DNA from: an uncultured Prevotellaceae bacterium
Lineage (GTDB): Bacteria; Bacteroidota; Bacteroidia; Bacteroidales; Bacteroidaceae
Assembly: GCA_947169245.1 (NCBI GenBank)
Contig: CAMVPA010000027.1
Location: forward strand, 1-46,391
DNA: 46,391 nt
Direction: 5' to 3'
Part shown: positions 1 to 8,403 of the stretch, in pieces
Layout of the letters: each line of letters starts with the position of its first letter
Numbering within the stretch: position 1 is the stretch's first letter
The notes under the pieces: generated by a model
The model's database searches: none
What the model was told of the DNA's origin: nothing
The model's input: the letters and a program-made list of their open reading frames with translations, nothing else
Made by a program: the position numbers and the translations under genes

Positions 1-161
1 AAACGGAAATATCATGATTTTAGTATAACTGATTCCACGTAGTTATGCAGGTGATTCCATAAAGCCCCTGTAATGCTTGACGGGGTAAGGGGAAGGGGGG
101 CGCTACCCATACATAATACGTCTGCAGTGGCAAGGCAATCGTCAGATGGAGAGGCAAACTG

Positions 162-169
162 CAAAATTA
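162..169 (-). promoter_or_regulatory. possible -7 element for a gene left of the window
   Basis: Read on the minus strand this is TAATTTTG, matching the Bacteroidota -7 consensus TAnnTTTG, and it points out of the window to the left. No coding region is recognisable between it and position 1. Positions 1-213 otherwise show nothing I can name, apart from a G-rich run near 80-105. Confidence 0.3.
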
Positions 170-213
170 GTCAGCATCACTATTAGTTGCGGATTTTAGG
201 ATGATAACACTTT

Positions 214-243
214 CAGGCATTACGAAATCATTCGTAATGCCTG
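214..243. terminator. hairpin overlapping the stop codon of the rhodanese-MBL gene
   Basis: A perfect 13-bp stem (CAGGCATTACGAA at 214-226 with its complement at 231-243) closes a 4-base loop that contains the minus-strand stop codon (228-230). Neither side has a clear T-run, so it may be an mRNA 3'-end stabiliser or a weak terminator rather than a classical intrinsic terminator. Confidence 0.5.
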
Positions 244-1310
244 ATTCTTACTTCTATCCCGCTGTCCTTCAACTGCGACGGGACTCCGCTGACATCCGTC
301 TGTCCGTAGTGATAAGGGAAGAGTACCTTGGGCTTGACTGTCTTTGCAGCCTTGACCAGTTGTTCCGTCGTCATCGTATAGGGCTGGTTGCATGGCATAA
401 AGGCAATGTCGATGTCTTTGATGTCCTGCATCTCAGGAATATCCTCTGTGTCGCCGGCGATATAGATGCGCAGTCCGTCAATGGTGAGGATATAGCCGTT
501 GTCGCGTCCCTTCGGGTGGAATTGTGTGCGACCCTCTGAAATGTTATAGGCAGGTACCGCTTCAATGGTGAAACCACCGTCTATCTGCTTTTTGTCTCCA
601 TTATTCATCACTTGCCCATTGCCCAACATGTCCGCACAACGCTTGTTGGTTATCAGCTGGGTCTTGTCACCTGTCAGCAGCTTGAGGGCCTCTTTGTCGA
701 AGTGGTCGCCGTGCTCGTGTGTCACAAAGATATAATCAGCCTTCGGCATAGCAGTGTAGTCAATCGTCTTGCCACCAAGCTTCGTCACAGGGTCAATCTC
801 TATCTCCTTGCCATCATACTCAATGCGTATACTGGCGTGGACCAAAGCGTGGAACTTCACCGTCTTGCCGCTTTTGGTCTTGAATACATCCACCTCGTAG
901 GTATCAGTCGTGACAGGCATCCCAGCCTCTTTCCAAGCAAGGATGCCACCCTTCAGGTTCACCGCCTTATAACCTTCCGCTGCCAGTCTCTCTGCAGCGT
1001 TGGCAGAGCGTCGTCCGCTTCTGCAGTATACGGCAATGTGACGATTGGTACCCACCATCTTCTTGTCGGCAGACAGCGCCGCCTTCGCCTTCTCTATGAA
1101 ATCGCTTTGTGCTTGGTCAATGTTTATGGCACCCGCGATGTGTCCTTCCTTATACTCATCGGCAGTACGCACATCCAGCACCACGACGTTGGGGCCATCC
1201 GTCAATGCAGCGAATTCCTTCACGTCGGCATTCTCATAACTCGCCTGTGCACAGGCAGCATTCAGCCCTAAAGAGGCCAAAAAACAAGCAATAATCTTCT
1301 TCATCTTCAT
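228..1310 (-). CDS. exported rhodanese / metallo-beta-lactamase-fold fusion protein
   Basis: 360 aa. Residues 1-22 look like a signal peptide (MKMKKIIACF start, NAACAQA end), so the protein is probably periplasmic or lipid-anchored. Residues ~28-130 form a rhodanese domain with an active-site loop CRSGRRS (Cys96), which in the family carries a persulfide. Residues ~135-360 form a metallo-beta-lactamase fold of the UPF0173-like type, with the metal motif THEHGDHFD, then AGDTED and a late FPYHYG histidine. The fusion suggests sulfur transfer coupled to hydrolysis or oxidation of a small sulfur compound, but the substrate is unknown. The next gene upstream on the same strand ends 18 bp away and no separate promoter is visible, so co-transcription is likely. 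An alternative start is Met3. Confidence 0.85.
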   Translation of the reverse strand: MKMKKIIACFLASLGLNAACAQASYENADVKEFAALTDGPNVVVLDVRTADEYKEGHIAGAINIDQAQSDFIEKAKAALSADKKMVGTNRHIAVYCRSGRRSANAAERLAAEGYKAVNLKGGILAWKEAGMPVTTDTYEVDVFKTKSGKTVKFHALVHASIRIEYDGKEIEIDPVTKLGGKTIDYTAMPKADYIFVTHEHGDHFDKEALKLLTGDKTQLITNKRCADMLGNGQVMNNGDKKQIDGGFTIEAVPAYNISEGRTQFHPKGRDNGYILTIDGLRIYIAGDTEDIPEMQDIKDIDIAFMPCNQPYTMTTEQLVKAAKTVKPKVLFPYHYGQTDVSGVPSQLKDSGIEVRIRHYE

Positions 1311-1328
1311 TCTATTTCTGTGTTAATT

Positions 1329-2756
1329 TCAATCATTCGTTTTTACCTGGACGATAATCCTTCGATACGACTTCAGACTGAAGGCGCCGTTGTCGCTCAC
1401 CTCGCAAACGAGGTGCAGCGTCTGGTCTGCGGCATCTGCTGGAATGTGTACGTTGATGATGCTCTTATTGGCATCGTCAATGGTGAGCTTAGCTGTTCCT
1501 ATCTCTGGTTGCTGCCACCATTGGAATCGGACGTTGTTGCCGTCAGGGTCTTTAGACTTCGAGGCGTCCAGATGAATGGTCTCGCCTGCCTTTGCCTTTA
1601 TTACAAATGGCGATGGGCCTTGATGACCGTCTATTACCACCATCGGATTGCGGTTGCCCTTACCCTCGTCGGCCCACTGCATACGGGCCATGAAGTCGTT
1701 GAGTTCGTCCATATAGAACCGCTGCTTGTAGCCCACACTGATGCTGCGTCCAGGCTCCTGCCAACTGGTCCAGGCCGTGGTTAGCGAGTCAGGACAAAGT
1801 CCGCGTTCGTGATAACCTGCCCATCCTGCCTGTGTGGGGTCTTCTGGGTCGTTCAGACCGTTGGGTATCACGTAGAGAAAACTCGGCGTATCGCCCTCCA
1901 CACCCCATTTATAGTTAGGATATTCCTTGCCCAGCACACCCTTCGTCTGGATGTGTTGCTGATGCTGTGTCCAGTTCCGCTTGCCCAGTTCGCATTGTTC
2001 CTGCCAGGCACCCTCGTCCCATATAAACTGCAGCTCATCCTTGAAATCCTGTCGCAGCCACATGTGTGAGCTGCGGGCACGATCCATGCGGTGAGCATAG
2101 TCCATATCCTGATCGGTGATGGTGAAAAGACGGAATTTTTTGACGAACTTAGAGACATCGTCCGCACTACGCGACTGCTTCACCCGCCAGATGGCTTGTG
2201 CCAATGTGTTGGCTCCACCCCAGGCTGCCACATAGATGGGCCGTGGGTCGTCTTCGTCAGCCAGCCGTATCAGCAACTCGCTACCTGGCGAGTCGTTGCG
2301 CTCGCCAATAGAGCGGATGCCACCATACATGCTACCCATAGCGGCACGACTGCGCAGGTAGTCTGCACAAGGCCAATAGCCTATTTCCTGACATCCGTTT
2401 TCCTTCTTCGGCGAGAGAAAATGATTCTGCCCAGAGCGCTTCATCAGGTTTGGCACGTCCTTCTCATAGGCATCAATCACGCGATACAGATACTGTGACC
2501 ACTCTCCTGGATACGGATCGCAGTTCCATCCAACCGACGTTATCAGCGCCTCTATCTCGAACATGTCGGCATACGCCATCAGGTGTACCATCGACTCCAT
2601 ATCGTCAGGCTCCACTTCAGCTGGCGCAATGTCAGTACACACCACCAGTCGCGGCTTCAGCGTCGTCTTCTTCGCCTCACTTGTTGTCGTCAGCCCTGAC
2701 AGCAGGAGTATCGACAGCATCATTCTGCCAAGAAATGTGCTTTTCTTTTCCTTCAT
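1329..2756 (-). CDS. Sde182/DUF1593-like secreted protein with nucleoside-hydrolase fold
   Basis: 475 aa. The N-terminus (basic residues, then MMLSILLLSGLTTTSEA) is a signal peptide. Residues ~35-330 match the DUF1593 family (Sde182 nucleoside-hydrolase-like domain) as I know it: VVCTDIAPAEVEPDDMESMV is the Asp-rich start of the fold, followed by a VAAWGGANTLAQAIW segment. Residues ~370-470 form a beta-sandwich-like C-terminal domain (IVVIDGHQGPSPFVIKAKAG, then a DPDGNNVRFQWW motif). Members occur in polysaccharide-degrading bacteria and are often called cellulose-binding, but the activity is not established. A TAACTTTG promoter lies just upstream, inside the 3' end of the neighbouring radical SAM gene. 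Confidence 0.85.
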   Translation of the reverse strand: MKEKKSTFLGRMMLSILLLSGLTTTSEAKKTTLKPRLVVCTDIAPAEVEPDDMESMVHLMAYADMFEIEALITSVGWNCDPYPGEWSQYLYRVIDAYEKDVPNLMKRSGQNHFLSPKKENGCQEIGYWPCADYLRSRAAMGSMYGGIRSIGERNDSPGSELLIRLADEDDPRPIYVAAWGGANTLAQAIWRVKQSRSADDVSKFVKKFRLFTITDQDMDYAHRMDRARSSHMWLRQDFKDELQFIWDEGAWQEQCELGKRNWTQHQQHIQTKGVLGKEYPNYKWGVEGDTPSFLYVIPNGLNDPEDPTQAGWAGYHERGLCPDSLTTAWTSWQEPGRSISVGYKQRFYMDELNDFMARMQWADEGKGNRNPMVVIDGHQGPSPFVIKAKAGETIHLDASKSKDPDGNNVRFQWWQQPEIGTAKLTIDDANKSIINVHIPADAADQTLHLVCEVSDNGAFSLKSYRRIIVQVKTND

Positions 2757-2768
2757 TATAATTCTATG

Positions 2769-3992
2769 TTATTGGGGGTCAAAGTTACGAAAAAGTATGA
2801 TGTTCGATGGCGGACGCTGGGCATCCAGCTCTGCTTTCATGAAGTCCATGTCGGCAGCCACATGCTCGAAGAACTGACGGTAGCCAGCACAGAGATAGTT
2901 CAGCCCCGACTCTCCGTATTTGTCGCGGATGAAGCGGTTCTTAGGGCACTCGCCGTGACAGACAAAGAGCCACTGGCATTCGCGGCACTGGCGGGGCAGC
3001 GTGTCGTGCTTCAGCCGTGCGAAGGCACGTTGTTTGTCGCCATACATCAGGCTTGTCAGTGTCTGCTCACGGATATTCCCCAGCCGGTACTCAGGATAGA
3101 CAAAGTGGTCGCAGGAATAGACGTCGCCGCCCGACTCCATCACTGCCGCATGGCCGCACATGTCTGATAACGAACAGACCCCAGGCGGTTCTCCAACCCA
3201 GTTGGCCAACGTGGCGTCGAACAGCTGTACGAACACCTCGCCCACATCGTGGCGCACCCATTCGTCGTAGACGGCACAGCAGAAACGGCCCCACTGCTCT
3301 GACGTCACAGAGAAATCGGTCACCTCGCCACCTTCCTGCAAGCCGGGCGCCTGCGTCAGGCCGTCGCTGCGCTTCATGAGGCGCTCCACCACCGGAGTGA
3401 ACTGGATGTACTTGCAGCCTACCTCCTTGAAGAAGCGGTAGAACTCCAGCGGGTAGTCTGCATTGAAGTCGTTGACGACGGCCGTTGCGTTCCACTCCAC
3501 ACCATGCTTCTGAAGCAGGCGGATGCCACGCATCACCTCGCGCCACGACGGTGCTCCGGAACGCGAACGCCGGTATTCGTCATGGAACTCCTGCGGCCCG
3601 TCGATGGAGATGCCGACAAGGAAATTGTTCTCACGCAGGAACTCGCACCATTGGTCGGTCAACAGCGTGCCGTTGGTCTGCAGGCAGTTGTCTATCTGTC
3701 GTCCACGGGCATAGCGCCGTTGCAGCTCCAAAGCCCGTTTGTAGAACAAGATGGGACGCGTCAGCGGTTCGCCGTCATGCCATGTGAACAGCACCTGTGG
3801 CAACGTCTGGGCCTCGATATACTGGCGGACGAACTCCTCCAGCAGCTCGTTGCTGATGACCCAAGAATTGTTCTGTGGGGACAGCTTCTGCTTCTCCAGA
3901 TAGTAGCAGTACTTGCAGGCCAGGTTGCAGAGCGGTCCTGCCGGCTTGAGCATCACGTAGAGCGGACTTCCGAATGGTTGGAGTGTGTTCAT
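2769..3992 (-). CDS. radical SAM anaerobic sulfatase-maturating enzyme homologue
   Basis: 407 aa. The radical SAM motif CNLACKYC (Cys22, Cys26, Cys29) binds the SAM cluster. Downstream are the typical segments TWHDGEP, LQTNGTLL and GISIDGP. The C-terminal SPASM region has the Cys pattern expected for two auxiliary Fe-S clusters (CSLSDMCG, YSCDHF, CRECQWLFVCHGECPKNR). Such enzymes convert an active-site Cys or Ser of type I sulfatases to formylglycine in the cytoplasm. No sulfatase gene lies in the window, so the client must be elsewhere. Length and motifs fit the anSME family closely. A promoter (TAACTTTG) lies about 25 bp upstream of the start. Confidence 0.92.
   Translation of the reverse strand: MNTLQPFGSPLYVMLKPAGPLCNLACKYCYYLEKQKLSPQNNSWVISNELLEEFVRQYIEAQTLPQVLFTWHDGEPLTRPILFYKRALELQRRYARGRQIDNCLQTNGTLLTDQWCEFLRENNFLVGISIDGPQEFHDEYRRSRSGAPSWREVMRGIRLLQKHGVEWNATAVVNDFNADYPLEFYRFFKEVGCKYIQFTPVVERLMKRSDGLTQAPGLQEGGEVTDFSVTSEQWGRFCCAVYDEWVRHDVGEVFVQLFDATLANWVGEPPGVCSLSDMCGHAAVMESGGDVYSCDHFVYPEYRLGNIREQTLTSLMYGDKQRAFARLKHDTLPRQCRECQWLFVCHGECPKNRFIRDKYGESGLNYLCAGYRQFFEHVAADMDFMKAELDAQRPPSNIILFRNFDPQ
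2780..2787 (-). promoter_or_regulatory. -7 element for the Sde182-like gene
   Basis: Minus-strand TAACTTTG, 24 bp upstream of the ATG at 2756. It lies within the last codons of the radical SAM gene, so its use depends on promoter activity inside coding DNA. Confidence 0.45.
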
Positions 3993-4017
3993 TGCTTATG
4001 TTCTCTTTATTTGCGCG

Positions 4018-4025
4018 CAAAGTTA
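4018..4025 (-). promoter_or_regulatory. -7 element for the radical SAM gene
   Basis: Minus-strand TAACTTTG about 25 bp before the ATG at 3992, in the gap that separates this gene from the DUF5606-nusB cluster. Confidence 0.6.
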
Positions 4026-4082
4026 CACCTTTCTTTCCAATCCGGCAATCGCACGAGGCTGGTGAGGATTTGTTAGAGGATA

Positions 4083-4532
4083 TTAAGCAGGCTGTGAATC
4101 GTCGGTAGACGGCGTTTCCTCTTCAGCTTCCTCTTCAGGGTCAACGAAATCGGTGATGCCGGCTTCGATGAGGATGTTGTACCACTGTATGAGCTTCTTG
4201 ATGTGGCTGTTCTGTACGCGGTCTTGGTCCCAGTCGGGCAGCACCTTGGTGAAGTACTCGTGCAGCTCATCGGCCGAAGCTTTCTTGTAGTCGATGGATG
4301 CCTTCTTGCCTTTCTCGAGGTTTTTCATGTTGTCGAGAATCTTGGTCAAGGGCACGTCGTCGGTCTCGCTATACATGGCAATGTCGCCAAGCGAGGTGAT
4401 GCGGTCGGTGGCGAAGGCGGGCATGCGGCGATGTGTGTTGTCGAGTGTCTCGACGATGAGGTTGTTCTTACCGCGTGATACTAATTTGTAGAGGCCGGGC
4501 TTGCCGGCGATAGCTAAAATGGTTTCTTTCAT
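4083..4532 (-). CDS. DUF5606 family protein
   Basis: 149 aa, acidic, with no signal peptide or membrane segment, so cytoplasmic. The N-terminus (AIAGKPGLYKLVSRGKNNLI, then ETLD and RMPAF) matches the Bacteroidota DUF5606 family as I recall it. A charged helical middle follows (KILDNMKNLEKGKKASIDYK) and the tail is an acidic low-complexity stretch (DPEEEAEEETPSTDDSQPA). The function is unknown. It is the last gene of a minus-strand cluster with coaE, YbbR, yajC and nusB, an arrangement common in Bacteroidales. It lies 36 bp after coaE, and the gap is filled by an 8-bp repeat array. Confidence 0.82.
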   Translation of the reverse strand: MKETILAIAGKPGLYKLVSRGKNNLIVETLDNTHRRMPAFATDRITSLGDIAMYSETDDVPLTKILDNMKNLEKGKKASIDYKKASADELHEYFTKVLPDWDQDRVQNSHIKKLIQWYNILIEAGITDFVDPEEEAEEETPSTDDSQPA

Positions 4533-4549
4533 TGTTTTCTGTTTTTATT

Positions 4550-4592
4550 TCGTTATTTCTTTATTTCGTTATTTCGATATTTCGACATCTTG
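4550..4592. repeat. octamer array at the coaE 3' end
   Basis: About five degenerate tandem units of GTTATTTC, GATATTTC or TTTATTTC. On the coding strand of coaE the array provides the last codons DVEISK and the stop (coaE stop at 4569-4571), then runs on into the gap before the DUF5606 gene. It belongs to the set of short tandem arrays found throughout the window. Confidence 0.8.
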
Positions 4593-5204
4593 ATTGATTG
4601 TTTCCAATAGTTTCTCTATCTGTGCGTTGATGTCGGCTGTTCCGTCGTTGACGATTTCGTAGTCGGCACGGCGGCGCACATCGTCCTGTGGCCATTGGCG
4701 CTGCATCCACTCGAGTGCTTGCTGGCGATTGATGTGGTCGCGCTGCATGACGCGGCTGATGCGTACTTCCTCGGGGGCGGTGACAACGACGACGCGGTCG
4801 ACGTAGCGGTTGGCGCCCGACTCGTACATGATACCCGATTCGATCCACTGCAGGCCGCTTTGTTCGAAGTCGGCGAAGACGGCTGGGTGGACGATGGCGT
4901 TGATGGCCTGCGCATTGTCGTCGGAAGCCAGCAGGAATCGGCTGACTGCCGCTTTGTTGAGGTGGAGTTTCTGAGGCTCATTAGTCTGCTGACACTGACA
5001 GGGCTCGCTGGTCCTGTCGTCATCGTCGCACAGATAGCAGTCGGGGCCAATGAGGTCGGTGAGTTGTTGGCGCAGCTGTGGGGCTTCGCGCATCAGTCGC
5101 TTGGCGGCGCTGTCACAGTCGTAGACGGTGATGCCGTGTTGCTTCAGCAGCCTGGCAACGTAGCTCTTGCCGCTGCCTATGCCTCCTGCTATGCCTATCT
5201 TCAT
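4569..5204 (-). CDS. coaE: dephospho-CoA kinase
   Basis: 211 aa. Catalyses the last step of CoA synthesis, ATP-dependent phosphorylation of dephospho-CoA. The P-loop GGIGSGKS sits at residues 7-14, followed by the conserved VYDCDSAAKRLM. Later come VHPAVFADF and the VVVVTAPEEVRISRVMQRD lid and base-binding region. Residues ~59-78 (Cys- and Asp-rich, CDDDDRTSEPCQCQQTNEP) look like an extra segment compared with typical CoaE of about 195-205 aa. The last six residues are encoded by an octamer repeat. It lies 25 bp after YbbR in the same cluster. Confidence 0.95.
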   Translation of the reverse strand: MKIGIAGGIGSGKSYVARLLKQHGITVYDCDSAAKRLMREAPQLRQQLTDLIGPDCYLCDDDDRTSEPCQCQQTNEPQKLHLNKAAVSRFLLASDDNAQAINAIVHPAVFADFEQSGLQWIESGIMYESGANRYVDRVVVVTAPEEVRISRVMQRDHINRQQALEWMQRQWPQDDVRRRADYEIVNDGTADINAQIEKLLETINQDVEISK

Positions 5205-5229
5205 TGTTTCGTGTATGTTTACCCTTTGT

Positions 5230-6222
5230 TCATTCCTCGGTGTTCATCTGCTCAATGAGGTAGTCGGCCTGTGTGGTCTCCAGCGTTGCGCGTGAGATGC
5301 CTGGCGGCGTGTGTCTCAGGTAGAGGTTGCACTTCTCCGAGGGGTGAGCCTTGATTTCGTTGTAGTCGGCCACGATGGTGAAGTCGCTGGCACTGATGTT
5401 TCGGTAGTTGTTGACGCCTGTCACAAACCTCACTTTTACGCGCGACGGGAAGGTGCGCAACACCATACCCTCAGGCATGTTGATGCCCGTCACGGGGATG
5501 TTGTCGATGCTCTCCTCGGTGAGTACGTCGGTGAAGAAGGTGACACTGATGCGGTTGGGGACCATCTTGACACCTTCGGTCTTCTGCAGGCTGCACACGA
5601 TGTCGAGCGTGTCACGGAATCCGGCATAGTTGAGCTGCTCGGTATAGACAGTATTGATGCTGTCGAGCATGTGCTGCGAAGCGTAGATGGTGACACTGTC
5701 GGGCGAGTAGCCTACATGCGAGATGAAGTACATGTGCTCGGGAATGACGCGTCCCGTCCATCGCACGGGCACGCGCTTGCTGGCGCCCGTATTATAATAG
5801 AATCGTAGGGCCTCGGTCTTGACGGCAACAATCTTGGCCGATTGTGACAGCCGCTGTTGCACCAGCTTCTGGAGCTCGGCAGCAGACACGACGCCGGTGC
5901 CGTTGCCTCGGTCGTAGTTCTTGAATCCTATCTTCAGGTACCTCACCTTCTCGTCGTAGAGGTACGACAGCAGCTGTGTACCCTTGTCGCGAATGGTGAC
6001 GCGTACGGTGTCTACCTCGTCGCTGGTGAGCATGATGTCCTTGGGTACGCCGGTAATGTGTACGGGGAATGCCACTTCGTGCTCATAGGTCTCGTTGAGC
6101 GTCATGAGCAGCCAGAAAGTGCCCGAGATGGCGAGAAAGAACATGAAAACCAGGAACTCCTTGTTAGCTTGGCTGAACAGGAAGTTCCTGATGATACGTA
6201 TGCCCGCACTCAGATGGCTCAT
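5230..6222 (-). CDS. YbbR-like domain protein (CdaR-like)
   Basis: 330 aa with one N-terminal membrane segment (EFLVFMFFLAISGTFWLLMTL, residues ~18-38). It is then extracytoplasmic, with repeated all-beta YbbR-type modules (for example HITGVPKDIMLTSDEVDTVRVTIRDKG and IPVTGINMPEGMVLRTFPSRVKVRF). In Firmicutes, YbbR/CdaR regulates the diadenylate cyclase CdaA. Whether that holds here is unknown, since no disA or cdaA gene is in the window. The start is only 15 bp from the end of yajC and coaE follows 25 bp on, so it is part of one transcript. Confidence 0.85.
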   Translation of the reverse strand: MSHLSAGIRIIRNFLFSQANKEFLVFMFFLAISGTFWLLMTLNETYEHEVAFPVHITGVPKDIMLTSDEVDTVRVTIRDKGTQLLSYLYDEKVRYLKIGFKNYDRGNGTGVVSAAELQKLVQQRLSQSAKIVAVKTEALRFYYNTGASKRVPVRWTGRVIPEHMYFISHVGYSPDSVTIYASQHMLDSINTVYTEQLNYAGFRDTLDIVCSLQKTEGVKMVPNRISVTFFTDVLTEESIDNIPVTGINMPEGMVLRTFPSRVKVRFVTGVNNYRNISASDFTIVADYNEIKAHPSEKCNLYLRHTPPGISRATLETTQADYLIEQMNTEE

Positions 6223-6237
6223 ACCGGCGAGTCTTGT

Positions 6238-6558
6238 TTACTTCTGCAATGGGGTGCTTGCCGTGTCCTTGAAGACATAGCTCTTGTCGACGGTGATGAC
6301 GACGTCGCGTGCTATCTTCACGTCGACGGTGTTCTTGGCCAGGTCAATGCTCTTGACGGTGCCGTAGATGCCTCCGCCGGTGACAACCTGTGTACCCTCG
6401 GTGAGTTGGTTCTGGAAGTTACGGATTTCCTTCTGTTTCTTCTGCTGGGGGCGGATCATGAAGAGCCACATGATGGCAAAGATGGCTACCATCATCAGGA
6501 TCATGGACATGCCGCTACCACCTTGTGCTGCCTGGGCAGCTAAAATGATACTTGTCAT
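6238..6558 (-). CDS. yajC: preprotein translocase subunit YajC
   Basis: 106 aa, a typical YajC: one N-terminal membrane helix (GMSMILMMVAIFAIMWLFM), then the family signature IRPQQKKQKE and a small cytoplasmic beta domain (LTEGTQVVTGGGIYGTVKSI, VDVKIARDVVITVDKSYVF). YajC associates with SecDF and the Sec channel. It lies 62 bp after nusB and 15 bp before YbbR. Confidence 0.95.
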   Translation of the reverse strand: MTSIILAAQAAQGGSGMSMILMMVAIFAIMWLFMIRPQQKKQKEIRNFQNQLTEGTQVVTGGGIYGTVKSIDLAKNTVDVKIARDVVITVDKSYVFKDTASTPLQK

Positions 6559-6620
6559 TGTTGTTGTTTGTTTATTGTTGAGTGTTTAGTACTTGCTGTT
6601 TGCTGTCGGGCGCTTTTCGG

Positions 6621-7559
6621 TTAGCGCTGCGGAGCTATGGACTTCATCAGCCGCCCGGTATTGATGAGGTGCCGGGCAATGGCGTCGAGCATGCCGTTGA
6701 TGTAGCCGCCGCTCTTCATGGTGGAGTAGAGCTTGGCTATGTCTACAAACTCGTTGATGGTGACACTGATGGGAATGCTGGGGAAGCTCATCATCTCGGC
6801 AATGGCTATCTGCATGATGACGACATCCATGTAGGCCAGTCGTGAGAAGTCCCAGTTGCGCGATGCCTCGCTCATGTAGCGCTGATACTCGTCGGCGTTC
6901 ATGATGGTGGCGCGGAACAGCTTGCGTGCAAACTCCTTGTCTTCCTCGCTGTCGTACTCGGGTAGCAGTTCCTGGTTCTTTCCGTTCTGCTCCTCGAAGC
7001 GCTTGATGGTCTTCAGCACGAAGGTGTCGACAATCTCCTTGTCGTCGTTCCAGTACAGACTCTGCGTCTCAAGCAGCTGGTCCAGGTCTTCGTTCTCCTG
7101 AATCAGCGTGCGGTACAGCTTGCGCCACAGCTCACGGTCGGCGGCATAGCTGTCCTCGTCGCTCTCCATGTAGTCCTTGTATATCTGGCTCGACTCAATC
7201 TGCTCCAGCAGCCGTCCCACAAACTCGGGCTCGTCGTTCCACGTCTTCTTCTGGGTCTCTGTGAACTCCTGTAGCTGCTTGTTCTCCTCCAGCTGCACGG
7301 CAAAGCGGTTGTAGGCAAACTTGGTCGACGGTGCAGCGGTTCCCTCACGTTCAGCCCTCGTCTGGAGTATTTCCAGACGTCGGCGTGCTTCCTTTGATAC
7401 GGCTACCATGAGTGCCAGAAGGTAGTTATACAGGTCGTATGCCTTCGACAGACTGAAGAACAGTTCCTTCTCGGCAGTGTCAATGTTCTTGTTGCCGTTT
7501 TGATAGTACGCGTAGGTTAACTGAACAATTTTGATGCGGATAATTTCGCGGTTAATCAT
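6621..7559 (-). CDS. nusB: transcription antitermination factor NusB, Bacteroidota long form
   Basis: 312 aa from the chosen start MINREIIRIKIVQLTYAYYQ. A longer reading to 7634 adds 25 residues, but the ATG at 7557-7559 is preceded by a clear AGGAG (7565-7570 on the opposite strand) and matches family starts. The NusB fold occupies the C-terminal half (ILLE-type helices and the segment MQIAIAEMMSFPSIPISVTINEFVDIAKLYS, then GYINGMLDAIARHL). An extra helical N-terminal half is normal in this phylum. The protein binds boxA RNA with S10 during rRNA transcription. It leads the cluster and has a promoter at 7593-7600. Confidence 0.92.
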   Translation of the reverse strand: MINREIIRIKIVQLTYAYYQNGNKNIDTAEKELFFSLSKAYDLYNYLLALMVAVSKEARRRLEILQTRAEREGTAAPSTKFAYNRFAVQLEENKQLQEFTETQKKTWNDEPEFVGRLLEQIESSQIYKDYMESDEDSYAADRELWRKLYRTLIQENEDLDQLLETQSLYWNDDKEIVDTFVLKTIKRFEEQNGKNQELLPEYDSEEDKEFARKLFRATIMNADEYQRYMSEASRNWDFSRLAYMDVVIMQIAIAEMMSFPSIPISVTINEFVDIAKLYSTMKSGGYINGMLDAIARHLINTGRLMKSIAPQR

Positions 7560-7592
7560 TGATGTCTCCTGTTGATATGTTGTTTTCGAGTG

Positions 7593-7600
7593 CAAAAATA
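7593..7600 (-). promoter_or_regulatory. -7 element for the nusB cluster
   Basis: Minus-strand TATTTTTG, 34 bp upstream of the nusB ATG. It probably drives nusB-yajC-YbbR-coaE-DUF5606, because the gaps within the cluster are short and no other promoter is visible. Confidence 0.55.
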
Positions 7601-7684
7601 CGCATTTTAGTGCGATTATGCAAGAAAAATACATCTTTTTTGTTTTTTAGTCTCTCTTTTTTTTATTTTTCCGTTTTTTCTTCG

Positions 7685-7692
7685 TACCTTTG
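7685..7692 (+). promoter_or_regulatory. -7 element for the L25 gene
   Basis: TACCTTTG, an exact TAnnTTTG match, about 75 bp before the ATG at 7768. The upstream T-rich stretch (7640-7682) is the usual context. Confidence 0.7.
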
Positions 7693-7767
7693 CACCGCTT
7701 TTTTCGAAAAGTACACCGTGTGATGGTGAATTAACACATTATTAATTTAGAGTAACACAACAAAGTT

Positions 7768-8367
7768 ATGAAAGAAATCAATGTCAGCGGTAAGGTTCGT
7801 ACCGCTACTGGCAAGAAGGCCAGCAAGGAGTTGCGTAAGGAGGGACTGGTTCCCTGTAATCTGTATGGTGAGAAGAAGGGTGAGAACGGTCTGCCCGAGG
7901 CTCTGGCCTTCACCGCTTCGTTTGCCGAGCTGCGCAAGGCTGTTTACACTCCCCACGTCTACGTTGTCAACCTGAACATCGATGGCGCCGAGCACAAGGC
8001 TATCATGAAGGAACTGCAGTTCCACCCCACGACCGACGCTCTGCTGCACGTCGACTTCTTCGAGGTGAACGAGACTAAGGACATTACCGTTGGTATCCCC
8101 GTGAACCTCACTGGTCACGCTCAGGGTGTCCGCGATGGTGGTCGTCTGAACCTCTCTATCCGTAAGATCGACGTTACCGCTCCTTACAAGAATATCCCCG
8201 AGAAGCTCGACATCGACGTTACCGATCTTCAGTTGGGCAAGGCCATCAAGGTTGGTCAGCTGCAGTTCGAGGGTCTGAAGCTCGCTACCTCTCCCGAGGT
8301 TGTCGTCTGCTCTGTCAAGGCTACTCGTGCTTCGCGTGCTGCCGCTGCTGCTGAGGCTGAGGGATAA
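7768..8367 (+). CDS. rplY: 50S ribosomal protein L25, Ctc/TL5 type
   Basis: 199 aa. Binds 5S rRNA in the large subunit. The N-terminal L25 domain (KEINVSGKVRTATGKKASKELRKEGLVPCNLYG) is followed by the C-terminal TL5 beta domain (PVNLTGHAQGVRDGGRLNLSIRK, LDIDVTDLQLGKAIKVGQLQ), and the protein ends in an Ala-rich tail (RASRAAAAAEAEG). Length and order are those of the long Ctc form. Codon use is strongly biased, as expected for a ribosomal gene. pth starts 19 bp downstream, an arrangement seen in many bacteria. Confidence 0.96.
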   Translation: MKEINVSGKVRTATGKKASKELRKEGLVPCNLYGEKKGENGLPEALAFTASFAELRKAVYTPHVYVVNLNIDGAEHKAIMKELQFHPTTDALLHVDFFEVNETKDITVGIPVNLTGHAQGVRDGGRLNLSIRKIDVTAPYKNIPEKLDIDVTDLQLGKAIKVGQLQFEGLKLATSPEVVVCSVKATRASRAAAAAEAEG

Positions 8368-8370
8368 GTG

Positions 8371-8403
8371 AATTGATAATTGACAATTGATAATTGACAA
8401 TTT
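8371..8403. repeat. heptamer array TTGATAA/TTGACAA before pth
   Basis: Four alternating 7-bp units (TTGATAA, TTGACAA, TTGATAA, TTGACAA) preceded by a partial unit. The array fills the L25-pth gap, and the probable TTG start of pth lies within it. Confidence 0.85.

Noticed and set aside
201..539. 112-aa plus-strand open frame
   Set aside because: Antisense to the conserved metallo-beta-lactamase domain; no own features.
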